A DNA stretch of 64,000 nt from Clostridiales bacterium (GTDB lineage: Bacteria > Bacillota > Clostridia > TANB77 > CAG-508): NCBI GenBank assembly GCA_003507395.1, contig DNVW01000012.1, positions 47,085 to 111,084 of the forward strand. The letters run 5' to 3'. Position 1 is the first letter of the stretch; each line of letters starts with the position of its first letter. Shown here piece by piece: positions 44,649-53,246 of the stretch. The translations under genes and the position numbers were made by a program. The notes beneath the pieces are model-generated. The model was given only the letters and a program-made list of their open reading frames with translations. It made no database searches and had not been told where the DNA came from.

Positions 44649-44815
44649 TTTTGTTTTACTCCTTAATACTATAATATATTAACATTTTTTTAGTAATTTT
44701 TAAATAGTTTTTGAAAAATAATTTTATGTTATTATAGTATTACTCTATATTTTCCAAATTTAAAACATAAATGCTAACTTTTATTAATATTAATATTTTA
44801 AGGAGATGCTGTGAT

Positions 44816-45973
44816 ATGTTAACAAAAAAATTTAATTTTATACTAATTTCATTAAAAAATACAATTATTCCTTTTATCTTGTGCTCTTTTATAGCTTGTT
44901 TAATTTTATTTTCCACCACCAATATTAAAGCTGCTAAAATTGGACTTGAACTGTGGGCTACAACTGTTGTTCCTTCTCTTTTTCCTTTCTTATTTGCTAC
45001 AGAATTACTAAGCAAAACTAAAATTGTATCTTATCTAGGAAAATTATTGAATAAAATTATGAGACCACTTTTTAATATTCCTGGTGAAGGTGCATTTGCT
45101 TTTGTTATGGGACTTATTAGTGGTTATCCTGTTGGAGCAAAAATAGTAACAGATTTTAGAAATAAAGGAATTTGCAGTCAAGATGAAGGTAATAGAATGC
45201 TTGCATTTACAAATAATTCTGGTCCATTATTTATAATTGGAACTGTTGGTGTAAGCTTATTTGCTAATAAAAGCATTGGTTTATTGCTTTTTGTTACCCA
45301 TCTTATGGCTTGTATTACTGTTGGTATTATTTTAAAAATTTTCAGCCCTCAAAAACATATTGATAATAAAATTAATATATGTAACACTAAAAACAATAGC
45401 TCATCAAATGCGATATCTACAATACTTATGATTGGTTCATTTGTTGTTATTTTTTCAGTAGTAATTTCTATATTAAAAGAACTACATATTTTAGATTTAT
45501 TATCTAATTTTATTACTCCTGCGCTTTCTTTTTTAGGTATAGATTCTTCATTTGCAATTCCTATTTTATCTGGTATTATTGAGCTTACAAATGGAATTAG
45601 TCTAGTATCTACTATCCATCTAAAAAATATATCTATTAATATAATTATTTGTGCTTTTTTATTAGGTTTTGGTGGCATTTCTGTATGTTTGCAAGTATAT
45701 AGTATTATTTCTAAATCTGATTTATCTATAAAAACATATATTATAGGGAAATTTTTGCAAGGACTTTTTGCAGCTATTTACACTTTTTTGGCTTTGCATT
45801 ATATACCATTTTTCAATTTAGATATTAAGCCTGCTTTTGCCCCTATTGCTGAGAGTATAACATATCCAATAACTTTTTTTGGATTCAATAATTATTTTAT
45901 ATTATTTGCTGTTTTATGTATTATTGTATATTTTGTTTTCTCTATTCCATCTAAAAAAAGTAATAATTGCTAA
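44816..45973 (+). CDS. ylbJ: Sporulation integral membrane protein YlbJ-like
   Basis: This 385-aa protein of about eight to ten spans has two Gate (nucleoside-recognition) modules. The conserved loop MGLISGYPVGAKIVTDFRNK and the second module FGGISVCLQVYSI are typical of YlbJ (SpoVV), a mother-cell outer forespore membrane protein needed for dipicolinic acid import in B. subtilis. The start at 44816 has AAGGAG about 12 bases before it; upstream in-frame codons are not conserved. Expressed under sigma-E in B. subtilis; I found no convincing sigma-E promoter here. Confidence 0.88.
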   Translation: MLTKKFNFILISLKNTIIPFILCSFIACLILFSTTNIKAAKIGLELWATTVVPSLFPFLFATELLSKTKIVSYLGKLLNKIMRPLFNIPGEGAFAFVMGLISGYPVGAKIVTDFRNKGICSQDEGNRMLAFTNNSGPLFIIGTVGVSLFANKSIGLLLFVTHLMACITVGIILKIFSPQKHIDNKINICNTKNNSSSNAISTILMIGSFVVIFSVVISILKELHILDLLSNFITPALSFLGIDSSFAIPILSGIIELTNGISLVSTIHLKNISINIIICAFLLGFGGISVCLQVYSIISKSDLSIKTYIIGKFLQGLFAAIYTFLALHYIPFFNLDIKPAFAPIAESITYPITFFGFNNYFILFAVLCIIVYFVFSIPSKKSNNC

Positions 45974-46007
45974 AATCTAGAATATTAATTAATTAGGAGT
46001 GATGTTT

Positions 46008-46226
46008 ATGGATAAAAATATGGAAAATAACTTTTCCCCCTATATGAATTTTGATATTGGAGCAGATCCTCTTTTAGGTGAAAATCCAATGTTTAACCCT
46101 ATTATGCAATATGAACAGGCTTATATGTATTATCGTTATTTGAGTCAGCAAATGGATTACAAAATAAAATGTAAAGAATATGAAAAGGTGTGTGGAACTT
46201 CAAGAGGTGAGAGAAGAGTGGAATAA
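46008..46226 (+). CDS. 72-aa hypothetical protein downstream of ylbJ
   Basis: It starts at ATG 46008 after TAGGAGTGA. The peptide is Tyr/Met/Asn-rich (MQYEQAYMYYRYLSQQMDYK), has two Cys near the end (KIKCKEYEKVC) and no membrane helix. It follows ylbJ by 34 bases on the same strand and precedes a terminator. The composition and neighbourhood would fit a minor spore component, but no family is recognised. Function not known. Confidence 0.6.
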   Translation: MDKNMENNFSPYMNFDIGADPLLGENPMFNPIMQYEQAYMYYRYLSQQMDYKIKCKEYEKVCGTSRGERRVE

Positions 46227-46328
46227 TAAATTTAGCACATTGTCTTAGGGAATTTAATCTCCTGAGCTTTAATTTTATTTACGATAATAAAGATTATATA
46301 TTAAAGAATTATTTAAAAATACTTATAA

Positions 46329-46377
46329 TGAAAAAGTTGTATCAATCAACTTCTTTCTGATTGACACAACTTTTTCA
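46329..46377. terminator. Terminator after the 72-aa gene
   Basis: AAAAAGTTGTATCAATCA pairs with TGATTGACACAACTTTTT, flanked by A and T runs. The stretch 46227-46328 holds nothing else that I can see. Confidence 0.75.
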
Positions 46378-46390
46378 AAGCTATGACTTT

Positions 46391-46531
46391 TTATATTATT
46401 CCAATTTTTTTTGCATATTGTTTTCCTTTTCTAATTATTCTTTTTTTATTTACGTTCATATTTTCATTACATAACATTATTATCCCTGCTGAAACTATAC
46501 TTCCTATTACCATACCTTTTACAAATTTCAT
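46391..46531 (-). CDS. 46-aa small membrane-associated protein
   Basis: Its ATG overlaps the TGA of the upstream TauE-half gene (ATGA), with GGATG before it, so it is coupled. MKFVKGMVIGSIVSAGIIML forms a helix and the rest is Lys-rich (NKKRIIRKGKQYAKKIGII). This is the layout of a short protein widely found in Clostridia (YtxH-like or similar); the exact family is not certain. Function unknown. Confidence 0.7.
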   Translation of the reverse strand: MKFVKGMVIGSIVSAGIIMLCNENMNVNKKRIIRKGKQYAKKIGII

Positions 46532-46953
46532 TTTAAATCATCCTTTCTATTATCACTTATTAATTGTTTACTTTTATTATGCTCGTTTTTGTTTTTAATA
46601 TACGTTATATACCATTTGTATATTTCATATATAGCTACACATAATAAAAAAACACCAAATATTTTTTTTAAAATATTTACATTTAGTTTACTTGATATAC
46701 TTGCTCCTATTACTGCTCCTATAATCCCCGATAATATAATAATTATTGATAATTTTAAGTTAATCATTTTTTTCTTTAAGTTCATTATTATTGATGAAAT
46801 TGAAGTTGGTATAAAAAATATCAAGTTTGTTGCTTGTGCTTTATGCTGATCTACTCCATTAATTAATGTAAGGAGGAGTATTAATATTGTTCCTCCTCCC
46901 ATTCCTGTTCCTGTAATTATTCCAGAAACTAAACCTATTAAAGTTTCTACCAT
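46528..46953 (-). CDS. TauE/SafE-type permease, half-size (C-terminal-type partner)
   Basis: This 141-aa protein has four hydrophobic helices and the TauE motif GMGGGTILILLL, with ATNLIFFIPTSISSIIMNLK. The family (sulfite, sulfoacetate or sulfolactate exporters) usually has two such repeats in one chain of about 250 aa. Here the repeats are separate genes 10 bases apart. The hydrophilic tail of about 25 residues is charged. Likely works with the 118-aa partner as a heterodimer. The substrate is not known. Confidence 0.8.
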   Translation of the reverse strand: MVETLIGLVSGIITGTGMGGGTILILLLTLINGVDQHKAQATNLIFFIPTSISSIIMNLKKKMINLKLSIIIILSGIIGAVIGASISSKLNVNILKKIFGVFLLCVAIYEIYKWYITYIKNKNEHNKSKQLISDNRKDDLK

Positions 46954-46963
46954 ATACCTTCCT

Positions 46964-47320
46964 TTATTTTATTATTGTAATAGTTGCTGCATATATTAAA
47001 AATAATGCAAAAGCAATTTTTAAATATTTGTCTGGTATTTTTATTAATAATTTTGAACCAATTATTCCACCTAGAATTCCACCTATCGCACATTTTATTC
47101 CTATATCCCATTGAAAAAAATTATTTTTGTTATAAAAAAATGCTGTAGCTATTACCATTGGCATTATACAAAATACTGATGTTGCTCTTGCCATTTTGTC
47201 ATCCATTTTTAAAATATGCACAAATGCTGGAACTAATATTAGCCCTCCACCTGAACTAAAAAATCCACTAATTATTCCAGCTAATAAGCCTATTACTACT
47301 TTTTTTAACATAATCATCAC
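46964..47320 (-). CDS. TauE/SafE-type permease, half-size (N-terminal-type partner)
   Basis: This 118-aa protein has four helices and the repeat motif SGFFSSGGGLILVPAFVHI followed by ARATSVFCIMPMVIATAFFY. It is one half of a split TauE-family permease, with the other half just downstream. Split pairs are known in Clostridia, so this is unlikely to be a fresh mutation. The start may be either of two ATGs (47320 or 47314). It is 8 bases after the 84-aa gene. Confidence 0.8.
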   Translation of the reverse strand: MMIMLKKVVIGLLAGIISGFFSSGGGLILVPAFVHILKMDDKMARATSVFCIMPMVIATAFFYNKNNFFQWDIGIKCAIGGILGGIIGSKLLIKIPDKYLKIAFALFLIYAATITIIK

Positions 47321-47328
47321 ATATACCT

Positions 47329-47583
47329 TTATAAAGTATTATGTGCATTTTCTCCTTTTTTATAACCTTCATTATAACTTTCTAATAATTTTTCTTCACA
47401 AATTTTCGTTAACACTTCATCACATTTTAACATTTGAGCTACTATTGCTAATCTTGTTGATTCATCTTTTATCGCATCTGACCTATCTAAAAAACGTTCT
47501 AATTCCCTTATGTACTCTTTATTTTTTTCTTTCCACTCTCTGTCTATTTGTACATCTGCTTTTTTCTTTTTTTTAAATAGCAT
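47329..47583 (-). CDS. 84-aa hypothetical charged protein
   Basis: It starts at MLFKKKKKADVQ (47581-47583), directly after AAAGGAGGTAAT; upstream in-frame codons lack support. It is highly charged and helical (KEYIRELERFLDRSDAIKDE) with one Cys pair (CDEVLTKIC). No membrane helix. It heads the TauE operon. No family recognised. Divergent from the 72-aa XRE gene. Confidence 0.6.
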   Translation of the reverse strand: MLFKKKKKADVQIDREWKEKNKEYIRELERFLDRSDAIKDESTRLAIVAQMLKCDEVLTKICEEKLLESYNEGYKKGENAHNTL

Positions 47584-47756
47584 ATTACCTCCTTTACTCT
47601 TACGTGTGTTTTTATTACTCTTATCGTCATATTTTCTTCTCAATATGTTATTTTAATATATCTCGTGATAAAATACAAGAGTAAGACATAATATGACATA
47701 ATTAGATAAAAATCACGATTATGCTTTTATAAATAAATTAGGAAGGTTGAAAACAT

Positions 47757-47975
47757 ATGATTAGAATAAAATTATCTGATTTACTTGGCAAACACAAAAT
47801 GAGTCAAAAAGCTTTATCTGACTTGACTAAGATAAGACCTGCTACTATTTCTAAAATGTATTATGAAGAAAGTAAAAGATTAGATATTCAGCAGCTTAAT
47901 AGCATTTGTCATGTTTTTAATTGTAAAATTTCTGATTTATTAGAATATATTCCAGATGATGATAAAACAGAATAA
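47757..47975 (+). CDS. Small XRE-family regulator
   Basis: This 72-aa protein is a single Cro/C1 helix-turn-helix (MSQKALSDLTKIRPATISKM) of the YozG/HTH_26 type, ending in an acidic tail. The ATG follows GGAAGGTTG. It is divergent from the 84-aa and TauE genes and may control them. Target not known. Terminated by a strong hairpin at 48009. Confidence 0.88.
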   Translation: MIRIKLSDLLGKHKMSQKALSDLTKIRPATISKMYYEESKRLDIQQLNSICHVFNCKISDLLEYIPDDDKTE

Positions 47976-48008
47976 TTTTATTTAACTAATAGGTTAAGTA
48001 GATTATAC

Positions 48009-48041
48009 AAAAATACTAGCTAAAAAGCTAGTATTTTTGTA
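48009..48041. terminator. Terminator between XRE gene and cysteine desulfurase
   Basis: AAAAATACTAGCT and AGCTAGTATTTTT, loop AAAA, then more T residues. Confidence 0.88.
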
Positions 48042-48071
48042 TTTTTTTTATAACATAAGATTTTTCCGTTC

Positions 48072-49208
48072 TTATTTCTCGTTATTCACTAATTCTATTA
48101 TTGCTTCTATTAAATAATCCACCTCTTCTTTTGTATTATTTGCTCCTATTGTTACTCTTAATGCACCATTTGCCCATTCTGGTGGTAATCCTATTGCTAC
48201 TAAAACATGTGATGGACTGCTAGAACCACTACTACATGCTGAACCTGCTGAAGCACAAATTCCTTTTTCATCTAATTTAAATAGTAAACTTTCTGCATTA
48301 ACATTTTTGAACGATATATTTGCATTTCCTGGTAGTCTTTGGTTTCTACTTCCATTGAGTTTCGCCTCTTTTATATTATTTTGTATTTGTTCTATATAAT
48401 AGTCTCTTAATTCGGTTATTTTACTGTTATGGCTTTCAAAATTATTATATATTAATTCTAGCGCTTTGCTCATTCCTACAATCTCGGCTAGGTTTTCTGT
48501 TCCACCTCTTTTATTTTTTTCTTGATGTCCACCATTTTGTATTTGTTTAAAGTTGACATTTTCATTCATATATAATGCTCCCACTCCCTTTGGAGCATAA
48601 AATTTATGTGCTGACATTGAGAGTGAATCTATATTTAACTGCTTTACATTTATTTTTAGGTTTCCCATTGCCTGTACTGCATCTGTATGAAATATAATGT
48701 GATTTTCCTTTGCTATTTTTCCTATCTCTTCTACTGGTTGTATCGTTCCAATTTCATTATTTGCAAACATTATACTTATTAATATTGTTTTTGGATTAAT
48801 TGCATTTTTTAATTGTTCAATATCTACAAATCCTTCTTCATCAACATCCAAATATGTTATATTATATCCTTCTTTTTCTAATTCTTTGCAGGTATTTAAC
48901 ACTGCTGGATGTTCTATTTTACTTGTTATTATATGATTTCCTTTTTCTTTGTTTGCATATGCAATTCCTTTTATTGCTAAATTATCGCTTTCTGTTCCAC
49001 AAGATGTAAAATATACTTCATTTGGTTTACAACCTATTATATTTGATATTTTTTTTCTTGATTCTTCAAGTGCTCTTTTTGCTCTTCTTCCTATACTATA
49101 TAAAGACGATGGATTTCCATAATCGATACTAAAATATGGCAGCATCTCTTTCAAAACCTCTTCATTTACTTGTGTTGTTGCCGCATTATCAAAATATTTT
49201 ATTTTCAC
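48072..49208 (-). CDS. Cysteine desulfurase (NifS/IscS-like)
   Basis: This 378-aa PLP enzyme takes sulphur from cysteine for Fe-S clusters or tRNA thiolation. The PLP lysine is in SMSAHKFYAPKGVGALY near residue 197 and the catalytic Cys is in SAGSACSSGSSSPSH near residue 320. FFHTD-type residues (HTDAVQAMG) are in place. It has no partner iscU or mnmA next to it. It is preceded by a 113-aa membrane protein on the same strand. Group (NifS or IscS) not resolved. Confidence 0.93.
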   Translation of the reverse strand: MKIKYFDNAATTQVNEEVLKEMLPYFSIDYGNPSSLYSIGRRAKRALEESRKKISNIIGCKPNEVYFTSCGTESDNLAIKGIAYANKEKGNHIITSKIEHPAVLNTCKELEKEGYNITYLDVDEEGFVDIEQLKNAINPKTILISIMFANNEIGTIQPVEEIGKIAKENHIIFHTDAVQAMGNLKINVKQLNIDSLSMSAHKFYAPKGVGALYMNENVNFKQIQNGGHQEKNKRGGTENLAEIVGMSKALELIYNNFESHNSKITELRDYYIEQIQNNIKEAKLNGSRNQRLPGNANISFKNVNAESLLFKLDEKGICASAGSACSSGSSSPSHVLVAIGLPPEWANGALRVTIGANNTKEEVDYLIEAIIELVNNEK

Positions 49209-49275
49209 TTTAATCCCTCTTATCTATCTTTTATATAGATATTATATGTGTATTAATAAATTTTATTTACAAATC

Positions 49276-49617
49276 TTACTTTATTTCTGATCCCCATCTT
49301 GCTATTCTTATGTCCTTATATGCATTAAGCACTTCTGAATATTTTCTATATTCATCTTCCCATACTAATGTTGGTATTTTGTCAAATGCTTCAAATACTT
49401 TTTCTGCTTCCATTAAAAACACAAGTTGCTCTTGAGTATTCAAATTATTACATTTTTTTGATATTCTATATAAACTGTCTAATAATTGGTTTGCACGTAT
49501 AAAACTCATAAAATCTTTTACCTTTATTCCCGCTAATCTAATTTGCAATACTGCAAATATGATTAATCCTATTATTATTAATATTAACATATATATGCAA
49601 ATAATCATTACTTCCAT
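49276..49617 (-). CDS. 113-aa hypothetical membrane-anchored protein
   Basis: One N-terminal helix (about 3-27, ICIYMLILIIIGLIIFAVLQ) is followed by a soluble helical part of about 85 residues (KKCNNLNTQEQLVFLMEAEK). No family recognised. It starts with ATG after GAGGTGC and lies 67 bases upstream of the cysteine desulfurase, so the two may be co-transcribed. Function unknown. Confidence 0.6.
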   Translation of the reverse strand: MEVMIICIYMLILIIIGLIIFAVLQIRLAGIKVKDFMSFIRANQLLDSLYRISKKCNNLNTQEQLVFLMEAEKVFEAFDKIPTLVWEDEYRKYSEVLNAYKDIRIARWGSEIK

Positions 49618-49693
49618 TTGTGCACCTCTTTAATTGGCTTTTGTTATCTTACAAAAATATTATAGCATTTATGAAATATTTGTCAATATTTTG

Positions 49694-49721
49694 TTGATTT
49701 GTATACAAAATGTGTTATAAT
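49694..49721 (+). promoter_or_regulatory. Promoter of the CDF transporter gene
   Basis: TTGATT (49694-49699) and TATAAT (49716-49721) with a 16-base spacer. Confidence 0.6.
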
Positions 49722-49743
49722 TTGTTTAGAAATGGAGAAATTT

Positions 49744-50601
49744 ATGAATAGAGAAAAAAATATTAAAAATGCTGGAATTTTAGGAATTGTTGGCAATTTA
49801 TTTTTACTTATTATAAAAGGAACTGTTGGTTTTATTACTCATAGTCAAGCTATGATAGCAGATGCTGCTAATAGCGCTGGAGACATTTTTGCCTCTCTTA
49901 TGACTTTCATAGGAAATAAAATAGCTTCTGCTCCCCAAGATGATGATCATAATTTTGGTCATGGTAAGGCAGAATATATATTTTCGTTGTTTATAAGCTT
50001 GTCTATGATTGGAATTTCCTTGAAACTTTTGTACAATTCTTTAATTTCTTTAATATATGGATATAAATTTGATTTTTCTTGGTTTTTAGTAATTGTTTGT
50101 GTTGTTACTATACTTGTTAAATTGTGTTTATTCTTATATACTAAGTTTTTGTCTAGAAAGTTCAACAGTATTTTGTTAGATGCAAATAAAGAAGACCACA
50201 GAAATGATTGTATTGTTACTACTTTTACTCTTATTTCTGTATTATTGGGGTTATTAAATATATATTGGTTTGATGGAATAGTTGGAATATTCATATCTGC
50301 ATGGATTTGCATAACTGGTGTTAAAATTTTTATTGAGAGTTATAATATTTTAATTGATACTTCTATTGACGTGACTACACAAGAGGTTATTTTGAATTTA
50401 ATTAAAAAATATGAAGAAATTAAAAAAGTAGATAATATTTCCTCTTCTCCCGTTGGATACAGGTATATTGTATTTGTTACAATATGTGTGGATGGTAATA
50501 TGACTACTTTTAATAGTCATAAGTTGGCTGATAAATTAGAAAAGGATATTTGTAGGCTGGACAAGGTGTACAGGGCAATTGTTCATGTAAATCCAATATA
50601 A
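49744..50601 (+). CDS. Cation diffusion facilitator family transporter
   Basis: This 285-aa protein exports divalent metal (Zn, Fe, Mn or Co) against proton. Six spans are visible. Metal-site motifs are IADAANSAGDIFASL in helix 2 and DHNFGHGKAEYI in the loop. NKEDHRNDCIVTTF gives the HxxxD-type site of helix 5. A cytoplasmic C-terminal domain of about 75 residues ends the chain. The start at 49744 follows GGAGA by 5 bases; an earlier ATG at 49732 contains that site. The metal is not predictable. Confidence 0.9.
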   Translation: MNREKNIKNAGILGIVGNLFLLIIKGTVGFITHSQAMIADAANSAGDIFASLMTFIGNKIASAPQDDDHNFGHGKAEYIFSLFISLSMIGISLKLLYNSLISLIYGYKFDFSWFLVIVCVVTILVKLCLFLYTKFLSRKFNSILLDANKEDHRNDCIVTTFTLISVLLGLLNIYWFDGIVGIFISAWICITGVKIFIESYNILIDTSIDVTTQEVILNLIKKYEEIKKVDNISSSPVGYRYIVFVTICVDGNMTTFNSHKLADKLEKDICRLDKVYRAIVHVNPI

Positions 50602-50674
50602 TTGTTTTTAATATATTATGTTTTACTTGCTCCATTTTTGCGTTGCGCGTTCAACTTCATATATTAAAAACAAT
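50601..50674. terminator. 16-bp inverted repeat between convergent genes
   Basis: ATTGTTTTTAATATAT and ATATATTAAAAACAAT are perfect arms around a 42-base loop containing TGCGTTGCGCG. It may end both the CDF and HIT transcripts, or be a small mobile hairpin. Confidence 0.5.
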
Positions 50675-50698
50675 TATTTTATTTTTTCATTATTTATA

Positions 50699-51046
50699 CT
50701 AGCCTACTATTTTGTTTCCTAATTTTTTGCCGGCTAATAAATGAAAATGTATATGCATTACTTCTTGTCCTGAGTCTTTTCCACAATTTGCAATTACTCT
50801 AAAGCCGTCTTTTTCTATGCCTAAATCTTTTGCAATTTTATTTATTGTTGCATATATCTTTCCAATTAAATAATTATCTTCTTCTTTTACATCTAATAAA
50901 GTCTCTATATGTTTTTTGGGTATTACTAATATATGAATTGGCGCTGCTGGATTAATATCTTTAAATGCTAGTATTTCTTCATCTTCATATACTTTTTCTG
51001 ATGGAATCTCTCCTTTTATAATTTTACAAAAAATACAATTCTCCAT
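50699..51046 (-). CDS. HIT-family protein (HinT-like nucleotide hydrolase)
   Basis: This 115-aa protein has the histidine triad HIHFHLLAG near the C-terminus and the N-terminal motif CIFCKIIKGEIPS with DINPAAPIHILVIPK. It hydrolyses AMP-lysine-type phosphoramidates and adenylates; the in vivo role is uncertain. The start MENCIFCKI is chosen because AAAGGAAAAA precedes it; 16 upstream codons are not conserved. It follows the alaS gene on the same strand after 76 bases. Confidence 0.93.
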   Translation of the reverse strand: MENCIFCKIIKGEIPSEKVYEDEEILAFKDINPAAPIHILVIPKKHIETLLDVKEEDNYLIGKIYATINKIAKDLGIEKDGFRVIANCGKDSGQEVMHIHFHLLAGKKLGNKIVG

Positions 51047-51122
51047 TTTTAATTTTTCCTTTCTTTTTTGGTAATTGCTTTTAATATATGACAATAAATA
51101 TACTAAAAGTAATTATATTAAT

Positions 51123-52874
51123 TTATTCTAATACAGCTTTTATACGTCTTATTCCTGCTGAACTAGATTCTTCTTTTTTTATTTTAAAATGTCCTAGTTC
51201 TCCTGTATGTTTTACATGTGGTCCGCCACATATTTCCTTGCTAAAATCTCCTATTGTATATACTTTTACTACATCACCATATTTATTTTCAAATAATCCT
51301 ATTGCACCACTTTTTTTTGCATCTTCTAAAGACATTTCTTCAGATATAACAGGTAAATCTCTTTTTATTTGTTCATTTACAATCTCTTCAACTTGTTTCA
51401 ATTGTTCTGGTGTCATTTTTTCTGGATGTGAAAAGTCAAACCTTAACCTTTCTGTTGTTATATTTGAGCCACTTTGTTTTACATGATCTCCTAACACAAT
51501 TCTTAATGCTTTGTGTAATAAATGTGTTGCTGTATGATATGCTGTTGTTATTTCGTTTTGCTCTGCTAATCCACCTTTAAATTTTTGTTCACTGCCTAAT
51601 CTTGACTTTTCTTGATGTTGTTTAAATAAAGTATCAAATTCAGTTGTATCTATTTCAAAACCTTGTTCTTTTGCTAAGTCTGCTGTTATTTCTGGTGGAA
51701 ACCCATATGTCTCATATAGTTTAAAAATAGTTTGTCCATCTATTATCTTTTTATTTTCTTGTTTTAATTTAGCTATAACTTTTTCAAACTCTTTTTCCCC
51801 ATGCCCTAGTGTTTTTATAAATTTGTCTTTTTCTTCTATTATTACTGTTTTTATTATTTCTTTTTTTTCTTTTAGCTCAGGGTACATTTCATTTAAATTA
51901 TCTATTGTTAAGTCAATTAAATTTCCAAGTTGTGCTAAGTCTATTTGCAATTTGCTCAAATGCCTTGTCATTCTCCTAATTAGTCTTCTTAAAACATATC
52001 CTCTATCTATATTGCTTGGTCTGCCACCATCACATATAATCATAATACTTGAACGTAAATGCTCTGCAACAATTCTTCTGCTTTTTATATCATCCACTTT
52101 TTCAAGTTCTTTTAATTTATCCATTACTGGTTTAAATAATTCTGTATCAAATGGTGTTTCTACTTTCTGTAATAGCATTGCCATTCTTTCTAACCCCAAC
52201 CCTGTATCTACATTTCTTTGTTTTAATTTCGTAATTCCATTTTTTGATTTGTAATATTCCATAAAAACATTATTCCATATTTCTACATATTTACCACAAT
52301 CACAAGATGGTTGGCAATTATCACTACATGCTGGCTTTCCTGTATCTAAAAACATCTCTGTATCTGGTCCACAAGGTCCTTCTTCTCCTGCTATCCACCA
52401 ATTTTCTTTTTTTCCATAAAAATATATTCTTTCTTCTGGAATTCCAGCTTTTTTCCATGCATTAAAAGCCTCCATATCTCTTGGAGCATCTTCGTCTCCT
52501 GCAAAGCATGTTACAGATAATTTTTCTGGATTTATTCCTAACTCTTTAGTTAGAAATTCATAGCTCATTGCAATTGCTTCTTCTTTAAAATAATCTCCTA
52601 AAGACCAATTACCCAACATCTCAAAATATGTTAAATGTCTATTATCTCCTACAGAATCTATGTCTACTGTTCTTACACATTTTTGATAATCTGCTATTCT
52701 TTTTCCTGCTGGATGTTTCTCTCCTAATAGATATGGCACTAATGGTTGCATTCCAGCTGTAGTAAATAATACAGATGGGTCATTTTCTGGAATTAATGGT
52801 GCACTTGGAATAATATTATGGTTATGTTTTTTAAAAAATTCTAAAAATTTATTTCTAATTTCAATTGCTTTCAT
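51123..52874 (-). CDS. alaS: Alanyl-tRNA synthetase, short form without C-Ala domain
   Basis: This 583-aa protein has the class II catalytic core (TYFEMLGNWSLGDYFKEEA), the tRNA recognition region and an intact editing domain (TATHLLHKAL, then CGGPHVKHTGE). It ends at AGIRRIKAVLE, right after the editing domain. Usual bacterial AlaRS is about 870 aa with a C-terminal DHHA1/C-Ala domain. No continuation is seen in other frames before the HIT gene, so this is a real short form. tRNA binding and dimerisation may be altered. It could be a second copy beside a full-length gene elsewhere. Confidence 0.9.
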   Translation of the reverse strand: MKAIEIRNKFLEFFKKHNHNIIPSAPLIPENDPSVLFTTAGMQPLVPYLLGEKHPAGKRIADYQKCVRTVDIDSVGDNRHLTYFEMLGNWSLGDYFKEEAIAMSYEFLTKELGINPEKLSVTCFAGDEDAPRDMEAFNAWKKAGIPEERIYFYGKKENWWIAGEEGPCGPDTEMFLDTGKPACSDNCQPSCDCGKYVEIWNNVFMEYYKSKNGITKLKQRNVDTGLGLERMAMLLQKVETPFDTELFKPVMDKLKELEKVDDIKSRRIVAEHLRSSIMIICDGGRPSNIDRGYVLRRLIRRMTRHLSKLQIDLAQLGNLIDLTIDNLNEMYPELKEKKEIIKTVIIEEKDKFIKTLGHGEKEFEKVIAKLKQENKKIIDGQTIFKLYETYGFPPEITADLAKEQGFEIDTTEFDTLFKQHQEKSRLGSEQKFKGGLAEQNEITTAYHTATHLLHKALRIVLGDHVKQSGSNITTERLRFDFSHPEKMTPEQLKQVEEIVNEQIKRDLPVISEEMSLEDAKKSGAIGLFENKYGDVVKVYTIGDFSKEICGGPHVKHTGELGHFKIKKEESSSAGIRRIKAVLE

Positions 52875-52971
52875 TTCTATTCTCCTTCTTTCTTAACTGC
52901 AAAAATTATATAGCATTTTTCCATAAATTGCAAGGTTTTCTTGTTATTGCTGTATTATTTTCTACGAAAAC

Positions 52972-52997
52972 AAACCAGCTACCTTTATAGCTGGTTT
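52972..52997. terminator. Terminator hairpin between alaS and the two-component operon
   Basis: AAACCAGCTA and TAGCTGGTTT arms, T-rich on both sides. It ends the histidine kinase transcript on the minus strand. Confidence 0.75.
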
Positions 52998-53246
52998 ATT
53001 TTTATCACAGAGTTATTCTTTTATAACTTATATTTTCTTATAGGCATCACTCTCTCCTTCTCTTTATATTTTTTTATGTATTTATTTACGTTTATTTTTA
53101 TTTTTTTACCTTATATAGCATTCCTCCTTTTTATATAGTCTGCTATTTTTTATTTAACATTCATCTATCTCCTCCTTTCTATGCTCTTATTCTATCTTTG
53201 AAATATGTCTTTTTAGTGAAGATTTTTTGAAGTATTGGTAAATGTT
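52998..53246 (-). other. AT-rich 3' region with three Shine-Dalgarno-led mini-ORFs
   Basis: Between the histidine kinase stop and the terminator there is no normal gene. Three tiny ORFs follow good binding sites: MNVK (after GGAGGAGA), MLYKVKK (after AAAGGAGG) and MPIRKYKL (53021-53047, after GAAGGAGAG). Their meaning is uncertain; they may be remnants or chance. Confidence 0.25.

Noticed and set aside
46528..47320. TauE gene broken by a mutation
   Set aside because: Each half has its own start and stop, and split halves of this family are known in Clostridia.
51123..52874. alaS shortened by a frameshift like those in spoIIID
   Set aside because: No AlaRS C-terminal sequence is seen in any frame downstream and there is no CGG near its end, so the short form is genuine.
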